Positions 20,356 through 29,064 are shown, counted from the stretch's first letter. The stretch: 64,000 bases of DNA from Candidatus Microthrix parvicella Bio17-1 (GCF_000299415.1 NZ_AMPG01000001.1:1178001-1242000), one strand, 5' to 3'. Notes: a model not told the origin generated them from the sequence alone. Numbers and translations are program-made.

Positions 20356-21702
20356 GTGTCCGTGATGATGGCAGCCACCCTGGGAACGAAGCCGCAGGCA
20401 CGCATCGTGCTCCTCCTCCCTACCGAGGGCTATCGGGCCGAAGCGTTCTTCGATGCCGCCTCTGCGCTCAATGTCGAGGTGGTTGTGGCCACCGAACACC
20501 CCCCGCCACTCGCCACCGAGATGGAGGGTCGCCTGGTCGATGTCGACTTCGATCGGCCCGAGGTGTCGGCCGCAAAGATCGCCGCACTCGCCGAGCGGGT
20601 CCCGGTTGATGCCGTGGTCGGGGTGGATGATCAGGGCGTGCTCACCGCGGCGCACGCAAGCGAACTGCTGGGCCTGGCGGACAATCCGCCCGACGCAGTT
20701 GCGGCAACCCGGGACAAGGTGGAGATGCGCAGCGTGCTCAAGGCATGGGCGGTTCCCCAACCTGAGTTCCGGGTCGCCGATTCCGATGCGGACATCGCCT
20801 CGCTCGCTGCCTTCGTGGGACTGCCCTGCGTGGTGAAACCAATCTCGCTCTCGGCCAGCACCGGTGTGATCCGCGCCGACACCCCTGATGACGCCGCCCT
20901 GGTGGCCCAACGGGTGCGCAGGATTCTCGTCACACACGACCGGCCGGGCGACGAACTGCTGCTCGTTGAGCACTTCGTCGCCGGGGCCGAGGTGTCGATC
21001 GAGGGGTTGTTGCGTCACGGCGAGCTGGAGGTTCTCGCGCTCTTCGACAAGCCCGATCCGCTCAATGGCCCCTACTTCGAGGAAACGATCTACGTCACCC
21101 CATCGCGCCTCTCCGTTGCCCAGCAGAACGCCGTGATCGAGGTGGCCGCTGCCGGCTGCCATGCGTTGGGTCTACGCGAGGGCCCGGTTCACGCCGAGGT
21201 CCGGGTGGGCAACGACACCACCGATACCCAGCCAGCGGTGTGGTTGTTGGAGGTGGCGGCCCGTTCCATCGGCGGTCTGTGCTCCCGGGTGTTGCGATTT
21301 GGCGCCGGTGTCTCCCTCGAAGAGGTCATTCTGCGCCATGCGCTGGGGCTCGATACCGGCCAACTCACCCGTTTCACCGGCGGGCCCGCCGGCCGCGGTT
21401 CCGCAGGGGTGATGATGCTTCCGATCCCCCGGTCCGGCCTCCTGGTCGAGTTCGCCGGCGTCGAGGCTGCCGCCGCCGTCGAGGGCATCGTCGGGGTGGA
21501 GATCACCGCCCGGCCCGGCCGGTTGATCCAAGCTCTCCCGGAGGGAGGGCGCTACCTCGGTTTCGTTTTCGCACGGCGGGACACACCGGCACTGGTTGAG
21601 GCCTCCCTGCGGCAAGCGCACGCAGCCTTGGAAATCAACATCATCGACGTGCCTCGACCTGTCGGTGCGGCCATGGGATCCGGGCGCACTCGTCGGGGTT
21701 GA
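20356..21702 (+). CDS. ATP-grasp domain protein
   Basis: A 448-residue ATP-grasp ligase. After an N-terminal Rossmann-like part (RIVLLLPTEGYRAEAF), the ATP-grasp core has NPPDAVAATRDKVEMR, PCVVKPISLSASTGV and VEHFVAGAEVSIEG. A C-terminal region of the LAL/carbamoyl-phosphate synthase-like type follows (LLEVAARSIGGLCS). The family joins a carboxylate to an amine, as in carnosine- or dipeptide-type ligases; the substrate is unknown. It diverges from the patatin gene across 85 bases. Start chosen at ATG 20356; ATGs at 20365 and 20368 are alternatives. Confidence 0.85.
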   Translation: MSVMMAATLGTKPQARIVLLLPTEGYRAEAFFDAASALNVEVVVATEHPPPLATEMEGRLVDVDFDRPEVSAAKIAALAERVPVDAVVGVDDQGVLTAAHASELLGLADNPPDAVAATRDKVEMRSVLKAWAVPQPEFRVADSDADIASLAAFVGLPCVVKPISLSASTGVIRADTPDDAALVAQRVRRILVTHDRPGDELLLVEHFVAGAEVSIEGLLRHGELEVLALFDKPDPLNGPYFEETIYVTPSRLSVAQQNAVIEVAAAGCHALGLREGPVHAEVRVGNDTTDTQPAVWLLEVAARSIGGLCSRVLRFGAGVSLEEVILRHALGLDTGQLTRFTGGPAGRGSAGVMMLPIPRSGLLVEFAGVEAAAAVEGIVGVEITARPGRLIQALPEGGRYLGFVFARRDTPALVEASLRQAHAALEINIIDVPRPVGAAMGSGRTRRG

Positions 21703-21864
21703 CGCCCTGGCCATCTCGGTGCCGATGCACACCGCCAGCCGCATCTCACCTTCGGCTGCACCACCAAAGTGGAGCTGATCCTGCGCCAGAGCGACCTGCG
21801 CAGAACCGACCGAACTCCAGCTACAGCCGCTTCAACAACCATGACGAGCACGCCCTGAGGCGAG

Positions 21865-22473
21865 CTACTTCTTGGCGGGTTCGTAGTAGGGGTTGGTTCC
21901 CGATGCGTGATCGGTGACGTCGACCACCTCAAGGATTTCGGGGATCTGGTCCTTCAGCGTGCGCTCGATCCCCGAACGCAGCGTCATCGCCGAGACGGCA
22001 CAGCCCTGGCAGCCCCCGCCCATCAGGATGTACGCCTTCGGTTCCTCCCAGGCGCGCAACTCGGCGTAGCCGCCGTGCTGGGCCAGGCTCGGATTGATCG
22101 CCTTCTCCAGCAGCAGGTTGATGCGCTCGGGCACCTCCCCGGTGAGTTCCACATCCAGTCCGGCCAGTGGGTTGGGCCGGTTCGGATTGCGCAGCACCAT
22201 CCCCGATCCGCCGGCGGGAAGGTCGAGTGTTGCCCCCTGAAGTTTGTCGATCGAACTCGCCGGCACGATCACGCCCAGACCCAGCCAGTCGACGACCGAG
22301 TCGTCGGCTTCGGCCGAGTCCAGCGCGTCGAAGGAGAGTTCGTAGCGATACTCGGGGCCACTTTCTCCGGTGACCTCGATGCGCAGCCCCTGTGGGGTGG
22401 CGGCCTCCTCCTCGTTGAGCAGGTCGAGGATCTTGGCCCGGGCAAGGTCGGTCACGAGCACCACGGGATTCAT
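21865..22473 (-). CDS. NfuA/NifU-type Fe-S cluster carrier
   Basis: A 202-residue protein. The N-terminal half resembles a degenerate A-type (HesB/IscA) domain; the C-terminal half is a NifU domain with GGYAEL and the cluster-binding GGGCQGCAVS. It delivers Fe-S clusters to client enzymes. The ATG at 22473 follows a GGAGG site by 8 bases; a longer frame to 22512 lacks this. It is last in an operon after a DUF59 protein and the DUF2249 membrane protein, so it may serve a redox enzyme made under the same operator. Confidence 0.88.
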   Translation of the reverse strand: MNPVVLVTDLARAKILDLLNEEEAATPQGLRIEVTGESGPEYRYELSFDALDSAEADDSVVDWLGLGVIVPASSIDKLQGATLDLPAGGSGMVLRNPNRPNPLAGLDVELTGEVPERINLLLEKAINPSLAQHGGYAELRAWEEPKAYILMGGGCQGCAVSAMTLRSGIERTLKDQIPEILEVVDVTDHASGTNPYYEPAKK

Positions 22474-22522
22474 CGAAACCTCCGAGGCGTGACTTCGTTG
22501 GGGTAGGGCCAAGCAAGGTCCA

Positions 22523-22840
22523 TCACAGGCCCAATGCTGCCAGGCTTTCCGGTTCGATCAGGTCGGGGCACCATGGCGGATCCCACACGATCTGGAAGTC
22601 GATTCGGCTTTCGCCGTCGGGCCCCAGCGCGTTGGCGGCCGCCAGCCGGGCCATCTCCGGCAGCGTCTCGGAGACGGGACATCCGGGTGTGGTCAGCGTC
22701 ATGTCGATCTTCACCCGGTCGCCCTCCGCCTCCAGGCGGTAAATCAGCCCCATGCTGACGATGTCCAACCCCAACTCGGGGTCATACACCTGACGCAACG
22801 CGTTGTAGATCGCTTCGATCGGATCGTTCGTGAGTGCCAT
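22523..22840 (-). CDS. DUF59/MIP18-family (SufT/PaaD-like) Fe-S maturation protein
   Basis: A 105-residue protein. VYDPELGLDIVSMGLIY is the DPE-x(4)-DIV-x-LGLIY family motif, and TTPGCPVSETLP holds the conserved Cys. Members assist Fe-S assembly. The ATG comes 1 base after the stop of the DUF2249 membrane gene and the NifU-type gene follows 49 bases on, so the three are co-transcribed. Confidence 0.9.
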   Translation of the reverse strand: MALTNDPIEAIYNALRQVYDPELGLDIVSMGLIYRLEAEGDRVKIDMTLTTPGCPVSETLPEMARLAAANALGPDGESRIDFQIVWDPPWCPDLIEPESLAALGL

Positions 22841-22841
22841 A

Positions 22842-24533
22842 TCAGGCCTCCTGTTGTTGATCGTGCCATCGAATCATCAGCAGCGGGCCCGACACCAGGT
22901 TCGCCACGGCAAGAACGCCTGCCAGACCCAGTGAAATACCCGCCCCCCGCACCAGCCAACTGGTGGCGGTGAGAACGCCGAGCACACCGGCACCGGCACC
23001 GACGACCGCCGCCCCAAAGGTCACCCGAGCCGCAGTGTCGTTCACGAGGTGGGCAAACAGGAGCGCCCTGCCGTCGGGCCCCTTCATGATTCCCCGGGAG
23101 CGCAATCGGTTCCAGGTGATGAATGGCACGATCTTGTGCGAGTGGCCAATGACCGCCAAGGTGAGCCAGAGGATCAGGGAGAAGACCTCGGTGACCACCA
23201 GCCGGGTCCTGAGTTCGGTGTCGATGGGAGCGAGACCGGCCACGATGCCGGTCATGATGGCGATCACCAGGAAGGCTGCGGAGGCAAGCACAAAGCCGTG
23301 CAGCAGTTCGAGGCTGCGTCTGCGGTGAGCGATGACCGAGGCCAGCGAGGCGAGGTGAAAACCGAGGCCCGCCACCACGAGCGCTCCTCCGACGATCGTC
23401 ACCGGTTGCGACGAGAACAACAGCCCAAGCGTCACGATCGGCGCCCCGGTGCCGACCAACCAAACTGCCCGTTCGCCGGCGCGGGCGTGCGGACGGTGCG
23501 CCAGCAGAAACATCGGCCACAGCTTCTCGGCAACCGCCACGTAGGCGAGGCCGAGCCATCCGATCAAGCCGAGGTGAGCATGGGCGAGCACCCGGTCGGA
23601 CAGCAGCGGGAACCAGTAGAACCCACGATCGAACGCGTAGGTGACCCCGAATCCAGCGGTGATCACCAGGTAGGCCACCGCAAGGCGCAGTCCAACAATC
23701 GGCGCACCCTTACCGGTGGCCGACAGCGGCCGCGAGAGGTTCCAAGCTGCGGTGCAGACCGCCGTCGTGGCGAGCACTCCGCCCAGTTGCACCACGCCGG
23801 TGTGTCTGGTGGCAAAACCGAGGGGTATCAGCCATGCCCCCGGCACAAACAGCACGCCGGTGAGCACGCCGGCGGGAACCGACCGCAGCGGCTTGGCCCC
23901 CACCACCGGGCCGAACTGGTGCAGCGCACCCAGCACTGCGGCGCTCAGAAATGCGAGCACGCCGAAATGCACCGCTGCCAACACATGGTCATCCCTGGGG
24001 AAGGTCACCGCCGTTGGTGCCGTAACCATCATGGCGACCCCAAACCCGATCAGGCCCGCCCCGGCGGCGGCCAGGAAGCCGAGCGGCAGCCAGGCCGGGG
24101 GCACGTTCTGCGTCGGGTCCATCGCCATCACCGAGGCCGGCAACGTCGGCGCCGATGGGGCATGCGTTGCTGAGGGGGCATGCGTTGCTGAGGGGACAGG
24201 AGAGGTTCTCGACTTGATCGTGAAGGGTGACTCCGCCACCGCCTTCGCTTCGGACTGGTCGGTCGCTACCGCACCCGCACCCGCATCGGCGGGTTCGAAG
24301 CGGACCCGCCACTCGGTGTCGGTCACTCGTTCGGATTGATAGGTGTAACCCTGCGCCGCGAGCACGCCTTCCAGGGGCGTCGGCTCGAACGGCGCCACCA
24401 GCAGCAGGGACCGACCATCAAGGGCGGCCACGGTCTGCATGATCGTTCCGAAGGGCTCCTCCCCTCGTTCGATGATGGGACGGACGTCGAGCAGGACCTC
24501 ACCTGTGTCACCGGTCAGGTTGTCTGCGCTCAT
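22842..24533 (-). CDS. DUF2249 domain fused to a heme-copper-oxidase-subunit-I/NnrS-like membrane protein
   Basis: 563 residues. Residues 1-70 are a DUF2249 domain (EVLLDVRPIIERGEEPFGTIM, VRFEPAD). A linker with a THAPSA repeat, coded by an 18-base tandem duplication near 24160-24195, leads to about 12 membrane spans. Histidines in DDHVLAAVHFG, GALHQFGPV, HAHLGLIGWLG and IGHSHKIVPF sit where CcoN/NorB-like proteins bind heme or copper. DUF2249 genes often lie near nitric-oxide and denitrification genes. A role in NO or oxygen metabolism is inference. GGAGG precedes the ATG at 24533; the operon continues with DUF59 and NifU genes. Confidence 0.7.
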   Translation of the reverse strand: MSADNLTGDTGEVLLDVRPIIERGEEPFGTIMQTVAALDGRSLLLVAPFEPTPLEGVLAAQGYTYQSERVTDTEWRVRFEPADAGAGAVATDQSEAKAVAESPFTIKSRTSPVPSATHAPSATHAPSAPTLPASVMAMDPTQNVPPAWLPLGFLAAAGAGLIGFGVAMMVTAPTAVTFPRDDHVLAAVHFGVLAFLSAAVLGALHQFGPVVGAKPLRSVPAGVLTGVLFVPGAWLIPLGFATRHTGVVQLGGVLATTAVCTAAWNLSRPLSATGKGAPIVGLRLAVAYLVITAGFGVTYAFDRGFYWFPLLSDRVLAHAHLGLIGWLGLAYVAVAEKLWPMFLLAHRPHARAGERAVWLVGTGAPIVTLGLLFSSQPVTIVGGALVVAGLGFHLASLASVIAHRRRSLELLHGFVLASAAFLVIAIMTGIVAGLAPIDTELRTRLVVTEVFSLILWLTLAVIGHSHKIVPFITWNRLRSRGIMKGPDGRALLFAHLVNDTAARVTFGAAVVGAGAGVLGVLTATSWLVRGAGISLGLAGVLAVANLVSGPLLMIRWHDQQQEA

Positions 24534-24568
24534 CTGAGCCTCCGCTGGGTTGCGCTGCAATGCAGGGC

Positions 24569-24590
24569 TATTCTAGCACTTGCTAGAATA
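24569..24590. promoter_or_regulatory. palindromic operator, copy 1
   Basis: A perfect inverted repeat with 9-base arms, TATTCTAGC-ACTT-GCTAGAATA, between the divergent starts of the DUF2249 membrane gene (24533) and the small DUF2249 gene (24613). A near copy with the same spacing is at 26844-26861. A dimeric repressor or activator could control both directions. I cannot name its regulator. Confidence 0.7.
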
Positions 24591-24612
24591 ACTCACGATC
24601 AAGGAGCACAAC

Positions 24613-24846
24613 ATGCCCAGCACCGACCAAACCCTCGATATCCGCACCGAGGTACCCCGCCGGCGCCACGAACTCATCTTCGAGACCTACGGCAAGCTCG
24701 GGGCCGGTGAGAACTTCGTGCTCATCAACGACCACGACCCCAAGCCGCTGCGCTACCAGTTCGAGGCGGAGCACTCCCGCGAGTTCTCCTGGGACTACCT
24801 GGAAGAGGGTCCTGAGGTCTGGCGAGTCCGCATCGGCAAGGTCTGA
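24613..24846 (+). CDS. stand-alone DUF2249 protein
   Basis: A 77-residue single-domain DUF2249 protein (RRRHELIFETYGKLGAGENF, NDHDPKPLRYQFEAEH, PEVWRVRIGK). The His-Asp-Pro-Lys-Pro-Leu segment is typical of the family. Function is not established; genomic neighbours elsewhere include NO reductase and hemerythrin genes. An AGGAG site precedes the ATG. It diverges from the fused DUF2249 membrane gene and shares the palindromic operator. Confidence 0.88.
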   Translation: MPSTDQTLDIRTEVPRRRHELIFETYGKLGAGENFVLINDHDPKPLRYQFEAEHSREFSWDYLEEGPEVWRVRIGKV

Positions 24847-25040
24847 AGCCTGCGACAGGGGCCGAGGAATTACCCGGCCTGCTCGAAGCGGACCCTCCAC
24901 TCAGCGTCGCTCACCTTTTCAACTTCGTAGGTGAAACCCTGCGAGGAGAGCACGCCCATCAGCGGAGTCGGCTCGAAGGAGGCGACCAGCATCAGACCCG
25001 GATATTGCAGCCGGGTAGCGGGTTGTTGGTGGTTTGACGC

Positions 25041-25114
25041 GGCAGGTGCCCCTGCTGGCTGGAAGAATGGAGAGTACGAACAGCTCTATTCGACTAGCGA
25101 GAGGAGCACCTGCC
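25041..25114 (+). promoter_or_regulatory. leader inverted repeat covering the transposase ribosome site (copy 1)
   Basis: GGCAGGTGC (25041-25049) pairs perfectly with GCACCTGCC (25106-25114). The 3' arm starts at the last G of the GAGAGGAG ribosome site and ends 2 bases before the GTG start. In a transcript entering from outside, the hairpin could hide the ribosome site and damp transposase synthesis, as leader structures do in other IS elements. The same pair recurs in copy 2 at 38200-38273. Confidence 0.45.
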
Positions 25115-25116
25115 AG

Positions 25117-26517
25117 GTGAATGCTACAGGCGCGTTGTTTGATGCCGGGGAACTGATCGGACAGCCCCGCCGCCGGAGTGCTTCGGTGAAGGTCAAGGTG
25201 AGCGATGACAAGGTGACCGGGGTGGGCGGGGTGGCGTTGTGGGGACCGATGTTGGACAACCTGAACCTGGTCGGTGTCGCCGATGGGCGCCGGTTGCGGC
25301 CGATCGGGCCTGGCGGCTACACCGGCGGGGAGTGCTATCGGGCGTTGGTCGAGATCCTGTTGGCCGGAGGCGATTTCTTGTCGGACCGGTCCCTGTTGGA
25401 TGGGCCGACCCAACAGTTGCGGGGCGCTCACGTGTTGCCCTCACACGCGACGATGTTCCGGTTTTGTGGCGGAGCCGATTTTGGTCGGGTCCAGAAAGCC
25501 GCGGCGGTGAACCGGACGATGTTGGCTCGGGCGTGGGCGTCGGGTGCGGGACCTTCTGGTGGGATGGTCACGGTTGATCCCGATGCCACGCTGGTCGACA
25601 CCTACGGGCCGGACAAGGAAGGTTCGAAGTTCTCCTACCGGGGCGAGGTTGGCTTGTCACCGCTGATCGGGGTGTGTGGTGAGACCGGTGACGTGCTCGC
25701 GATCCGTGCCCGGTCTGGGAATGCCCATCCGGGCCGGGACAACGCCGGGTTCATTCGAGAGTGTGTGTCGGCGATCCCCGGCCCGGTCCGGGAAACAACG
25801 AACCTGTGGGTCCGTGTCGATTCCGCCGGCTACCAACACGCCGTGTTCGACACCGTCGAGGCGCTGGGTGGGGTGTTCTCCGTGACCGCGCCACAACGGT
25901 CCAACGTGAAAGCGAAAGTCCGGGCGTTGGCCACCAACCCTGACACGCAATGGGTGCCAGCGTTGGCCGGCGAGGCCAAGCGGGGTTCCGAGGTCGCAGA
26001 AACACCTTTCGTGATGGGGCAAGGCAAGACCCGGCGCATGTTGCGGATGATCGTGCGCCGTCAACGCACCAGCGCCGGTGACCAGTTGTCCTTTGATGAT
26101 CTTGACGGTTGGAGGTTCCATGCGATTGTCACGAACCTTCCCGCCCTGTTCGCACCCCCAGCAGAGGTCGAGGCCCACCATCGGCTTCGTGGCGGGATCC
26201 CCGAGGACACCATCCGGCAACTCAAGGAAGACTTTGGGCTGATCCACGCGCCGGTGAAGAACTTCTTCGGGAACTGGTTGTGGTGGCACGCCTCTGTGCT
26301 TGCTCACAACACCGCCCGCTGGGTCCGTCACCTCGGGCTGCCCCCGACGTTCAAACGGTGCCGTGGGAAACGGCTCCGCCTCGCGTTCTTCAATGTCGCA
26401 GCACGAGTTGTCAACCACGCCGGCGGCCTCGAGTTGCGGCTCCCACGATCCCACGCCTGGGCCGACGCGTTCATCGAAGCCCTCACACGCATCCGGGCCC
26501 TGCCCGCGTTCGCCTGA
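25117..26517 (+). CDS. IS1380-family DDE transposase, copy 1
   Basis: 466 residues. VDPDATLVDTYGPDKEGSKF carries the first catalytic Asp, RSGNAHPGRDN follows, and LWVRVDSAGY the second Asp; the C-terminal RLKEDFGL-like stretch (IRQLKEDFGL) probably has the Glu. This order is that of IS1380 transposases. The start is the GTG behind GAGAGGAG; no ATG occurs before this point in the frame. The frame stays open upstream to and beyond the IS end, which matters for copy 2. Confidence 0.92.
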   Translation: MNATGALFDAGELIGQPRRRSASVKVKVSDDKVTGVGGVALWGPMLDNLNLVGVADGRRLRPIGPGGYTGGECYRALVEILLAGGDFLSDRSLLDGPTQQLRGAHVLPSHATMFRFCGGADFGRVQKAAAVNRTMLARAWASGAGPSGGMVTVDPDATLVDTYGPDKEGSKFSYRGEVGLSPLIGVCGETGDVLAIRARSGNAHPGRDNAGFIRECVSAIPGPVRETTNLWVRVDSAGYQHAVFDTVEALGGVFSVTAPQRSNVKAKVRALATNPDTQWVPALAGEAKRGSEVAETPFVMGQGKTRRMLRMIVRRQRTSAGDQLSFDDLDGWRFHAIVTNLPALFAPPAEVEAHHRLRGGIPEDTIRQLKEDFGLIHAPVKNFFGNWLWWHASVLAHNTARWVRHLGLPPTFKRCRGKRLRLAFFNVAARVVNHAGGLELRLPRSHAWADAFIEALTRIRALPAFA

Positions 26518-26843
26518 CCCGGCCAGGCACCCACACACCCAGACTCAGCCCGGACAACCCGACCACACCACAACCTTCTGCCTCACCGCGCCCCAAAACC
26601 AGACAAACACCATTCAACCTCACACCAGAGGCAGCACCCACCCAAACCAGTGGCCTACACGCCGTTCAAGAACCGGGCTGCAATATCCGGGTCAGAGACC
26701 GGCCATCGAGCGAGGCCACGGTCTCCATGATCTTGCCGAACGGCTCCTCCCCACGCTCAAGCATGGGACGCACGTCGAGTAGGACCTCACCAGAGCCTCG
26801 GTCGTCGCTCTCGGTTACTCCGCTCATCACGCCTCCCGCGTTC

Positions 26844-26861
26844 TTCTAGTGTTGACTAGAA
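26844..26861. promoter_or_regulatory. palindromic operator, copy 2
   Basis: TTCTAGT-GTTG-ACTAGAA, a perfect inverted repeat with 7-base arms and the same 4-base spacer as copy 1 at 24571-24588. It lies 16 bases before the start of the split DUF2249 gene and about 160 bases before the ferredoxin reductase gene, which faces the other way. It marks both genes as candidate members of one regulon. Confidence 0.65.
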
Positions 26862-27021
26862 AAGACTACCAGAAGGTGTTCTCGGACGGTGCGGCGCCGA
26901 CCGCGTCCTCCGCCCTGGGAGTGCGCGGTGCGCCCACCCGAAGACGGTCGTTGCATCACCGACTCCCGCCGGTGGTGCCCGAGGGTTTCTGCGGTTTGAG
27001 AATCCCTGCCAGAATTAACCG

Positions 27022-28011
27022 ATGGCCATTCCCGAGTCGATTGATACCTCCGTCACCTTCGAAGAGGCCCGGACGACCATCCCGGATCTCACCTCCAAGC
27101 TGTCGGACGCCTACTACAACGCAACGATCAGCTACTTCAACCGGCTCACCGACGAGGTGTGGATCTTCGGCGTGAAGCCGGACGATGGGCCGGTTTCCTT
27201 CGTGCCCGGCCAGTACACCTCGCTGGGCCTGGGCTACTGGGAACCCCGCATCGACGATGCCATCGAGTCCGACATCGACACGCAGTGGTCCAAACTGGCG
27301 CGCCGCTCCTATTCGGTGTCGAGCCCCATGTTCACCAGCGACGATTACCACGCCGATCATGGGGTGGCCGACCTGGCCCGCTGCGAGGACCTGGATGACA
27401 TCGAGATCTACGCGGTGCTCGTGAGCCCCGACGGCGACTTCGTGCCCGGCCTGACACCGCGCCTGGCGATGAAGAACGTTGGCGACCGACTGTTTATGGG
27501 CCGGAAGATGGCGGGGCGCTACGACGCCACTGCGGTTGACGACCCGACTGCACCGCTGGTCTTCCTCTCCACCGGCACAGGTGAAGCCCCCCAGATGGCG
27601 ATGATCGTCGAACTGCTGCGCACCGGTCATACAGGCCCAATCGTGTCGGTGGTGACCGCACGGCACTGGTCAGACCTGGTGTACGTGGACAAGAACCGGG
27701 CGCTCGAGAAGCGCTTCGACAACTACACCTACCTGCCGATCCCCACCCGGGAGCCGGACGTGAAAAAGCGCTACATCCAGGACGTGGTGCGCAACGACTT
27801 CACCGCAGACAAGCTTGGATTCGAGCTGGACCCCACCAACACGCACGTGTTCGTCTGCGGCAACCCCGACATGATCGGGCTGCCCGATGAGTCCGGCGAT
27901 CAGCCGGTGTTCCCCACGACCCTCGGAGTGTCCGAGATCCTCGTCGAGCGTGGCTTCAAGCTCGACAAGCGCAAAGACCCAGGCAACATCCACTTCGAAG
28001 AGTTCTGGTAG
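27022..28011 (+). CDS. ferredoxin-NADP+ reductase
   Basis: A 329-residue FAD enzyme of the bacterial FNR family, moving electrons between NADPH and ferredoxin or flavodoxin. VPGQYTSLGLGY and RRSYSVSSP bind FAD; FLSTGTGEAPQMAM and THVFVCGNPDMIG bind NADP. It lies downstream of operator copy 2 and next to the Fe-S and DUF2249 genes, so it may supply electrons to that system. ATG at 27022 gives the full family length. Confidence 0.9.
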   Translation: MAIPESIDTSVTFEEARTTIPDLTSKLSDAYYNATISYFNRLTDEVWIFGVKPDDGPVSFVPGQYTSLGLGYWEPRIDDAIESDIDTQWSKLARRSYSVSSPMFTSDDYHADHGVADLARCEDLDDIEIYAVLVSPDGDFVPGLTPRLAMKNVGDRLFMGRKMAGRYDATAVDDPTAPLVFLSTGTGEAPQMAMIVELLRTGHTGPIVSVVTARHWSDLVYVDKNRALEKRFDNYTYLPIPTREPDVKKRYIQDVVRNDFTADKLGFELDPTNTHVFVCGNPDMIGLPDESGDQPVFPTTLGVSEILVERGFKLDKRKDPGNIHFEEFW

Positions 28012-28018
28012 GCCGAGG

Positions 28019-28447
28019 TCAGCTCTCCGGGACGCTCTGATAGCGGGCGACCGTGAAGGCGATCATGAGCGGCACGATCGTCGCAAACACCACAAGTCCG
28101 GCGGTGAGGACCGCCAGTGGGCGTCCCGGAACGTCATTGATGATGAACGACCATTCGATGACTGCGCTTTGGATGACGTAGGCCAGCAGCGTCCATCTGA
28201 GCACCAGAAGGAATCGGGCCCACGCGAACGGGTGGATCCTCACGAGCATCACGATGGCGCTCAGCTCAAGGACGATCGCTACGACCATGGATGCGGTCGG
28301 CACCGCCAGCGATGGCTCCTTCCCGATCTGTGCGATGACAAGAACCCCACCGGTGATTGCCAACGTCAATCCGAGCATCGCCACAACAACCACGGGCGGA
28401 AGCCGGCGTTCAAAGGGCCGCACTGCGGCGGTTGGTACGGCGCTCAT
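28019..28447 (-). CDS. small polytopic membrane protein
   Basis: 142 residues with four hydrophobic segments and short charged loops. I recognise no family. The ATG at 28447 overlaps the stop of the upstream membrane gene (ATGA), so the two are translationally coupled. A longer frame to 28663 lies inside the upstream gene and is rejected. Its stop is 8 bases from that of the convergent ferredoxin reductase. Confidence 0.65.
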   Translation of the reverse strand: MSAVPTAAVRPFERRLPPVVVVAMLGLTLAITGGVLVIAQIGKEPSLAVPTASMVVAIVLELSAIVMLVRIHPFAWARFLLVLRWTLLAYVIQSAVIEWSFIINDVPGRPLAVLTAGLVVFATIVPLMIAFTVARYQSVPES

Positions 28448-29064
28448 TGCGTGGCAACCCGGGTCATGATCAGCAGCGTCGCAACCTGCATGAGGCCGGT
28501 GATGCCGGCGGTATAAACGAATCGCTTCATCAGATGATCGATGACATCGCCGTCGGGCGGAGCCTTCTTCATTTCGAACAGCACCGCGATGTTCGCCGGT
28601 TCGAGAATGCCGAGCGCGATGACCGCCATGATTCCAACGACAACCATCGAAGCAATCAACCATGGCCGATTGATCGATTCCGGATAGAGGTTGCCGTAAT
28701 TGATCGCCACCTGGAAGCCGGCAGCCAGGGTCATCATGACCAGGACCGGCATCAACAGCACCATCTTCGGCATGAACTTCGACGCAAACTCAACACGGGC
28801 GGGAGGGGACAGACCTCCCAGGATCGGCCCGATGACCAACCCCACGAAGAGATCAACCGCGGTCCAGATTCCGCCACCTGCAACGTGAGTCAGCATCAAC
28901 GCCCAGGTTGAATTTGATGCGATCGAAAATATTACGAGCACCAGCGCGGCAGCCGCTATCGGCAAGCCCTTGAGCGGCACGATCTGAATGTCGAGGGGTG
29001 CCGCACGCTGCCCGCCACTCGACGCACCAACATTGGCCGAATTGGCATCACCCGTTGCGCTCAT
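28444..29064 (-). CDS. CopD/DUF2269-like membrane protein
   Basis: 206 residues with about five membrane spans after a Ser/Gly-rich hydrophilic start. MLTHVAGGGIWTAVDLFVG, with a His at the start of a span, followed by ARVEFASKFMPKMVLLMP, recalls CopD/DUF2269 proteins, which have been linked to copper and heme. The similarity is by eye only. It is the first gene of a coupled pair and diverges from the SDR gene. A copper chaperone gene lies 1 kb away. Confidence 0.5.
   Translation of the reverse strand: MSATGDANSANVGASSGGQRAAPLDIQIVPLKGLPIAAAALVLVIFSIASNSTWALMLTHVAGGGIWTAVDLFVGLVIGPILGGLSPPARVEFASKFMPKMVLLMPVLVMMTLAAGFQVAINYGNLYPESINRPWLIASMVVVGIMAVIALGILEPANIAVLFEMKKAPPDGDVIDHLMKRFVYTAGITGLMQVATLLIMTRVATQ

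Larger units (their letters stand above)
24997..26691 (+). mobile_element. IS1380-family insertion sequence, copy 1
   Basis: 1,695 bp. The ends are inverted repeats that agree at 19 of the first 20 positions, starting CCCGGATATTGCAGCC. A 5-bp direct repeat, TCAGA, flanks it (24992-24996 and 26692-26696). One transposase gene fills most of it; the last 174 bases hold no gene. The same element, also 1,695 bp, is at 38156-39850. The family is called from the transposase. Confidence 0.95.
24870..26827 (-). pseudogene. DUF2249 gene split by IS copy 1
   Basis: The 5' part (26827-26692) and 3' part (24991-24870) lie on either side of the IS. Joined after removal of 1,695 bp plus one TCAGA, they give an uninterrupted 85-residue protein that parallels the DUF2249 part of the fused membrane protein (EVLLDVRPMLERGEEPF, then SFEPTPLMGVLSSQGFTYE, WRVRFEQAG). 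No base changes are needed, so the insertion is recent. The palindromic operator copy 2 lies just upstream of its start. The interrupted gene can now make only the first ~45 residues plus a short IS-coded tail. Confidence 0.9.

Noticed and set aside
24931-26517. Transposase read from a start outside the IS (528 codons)
   Set aside because: The first part is host DNA on the opposite strand of the DUF2249 gene; the in-element GTG with a ribosome site is the start shared by both copies.
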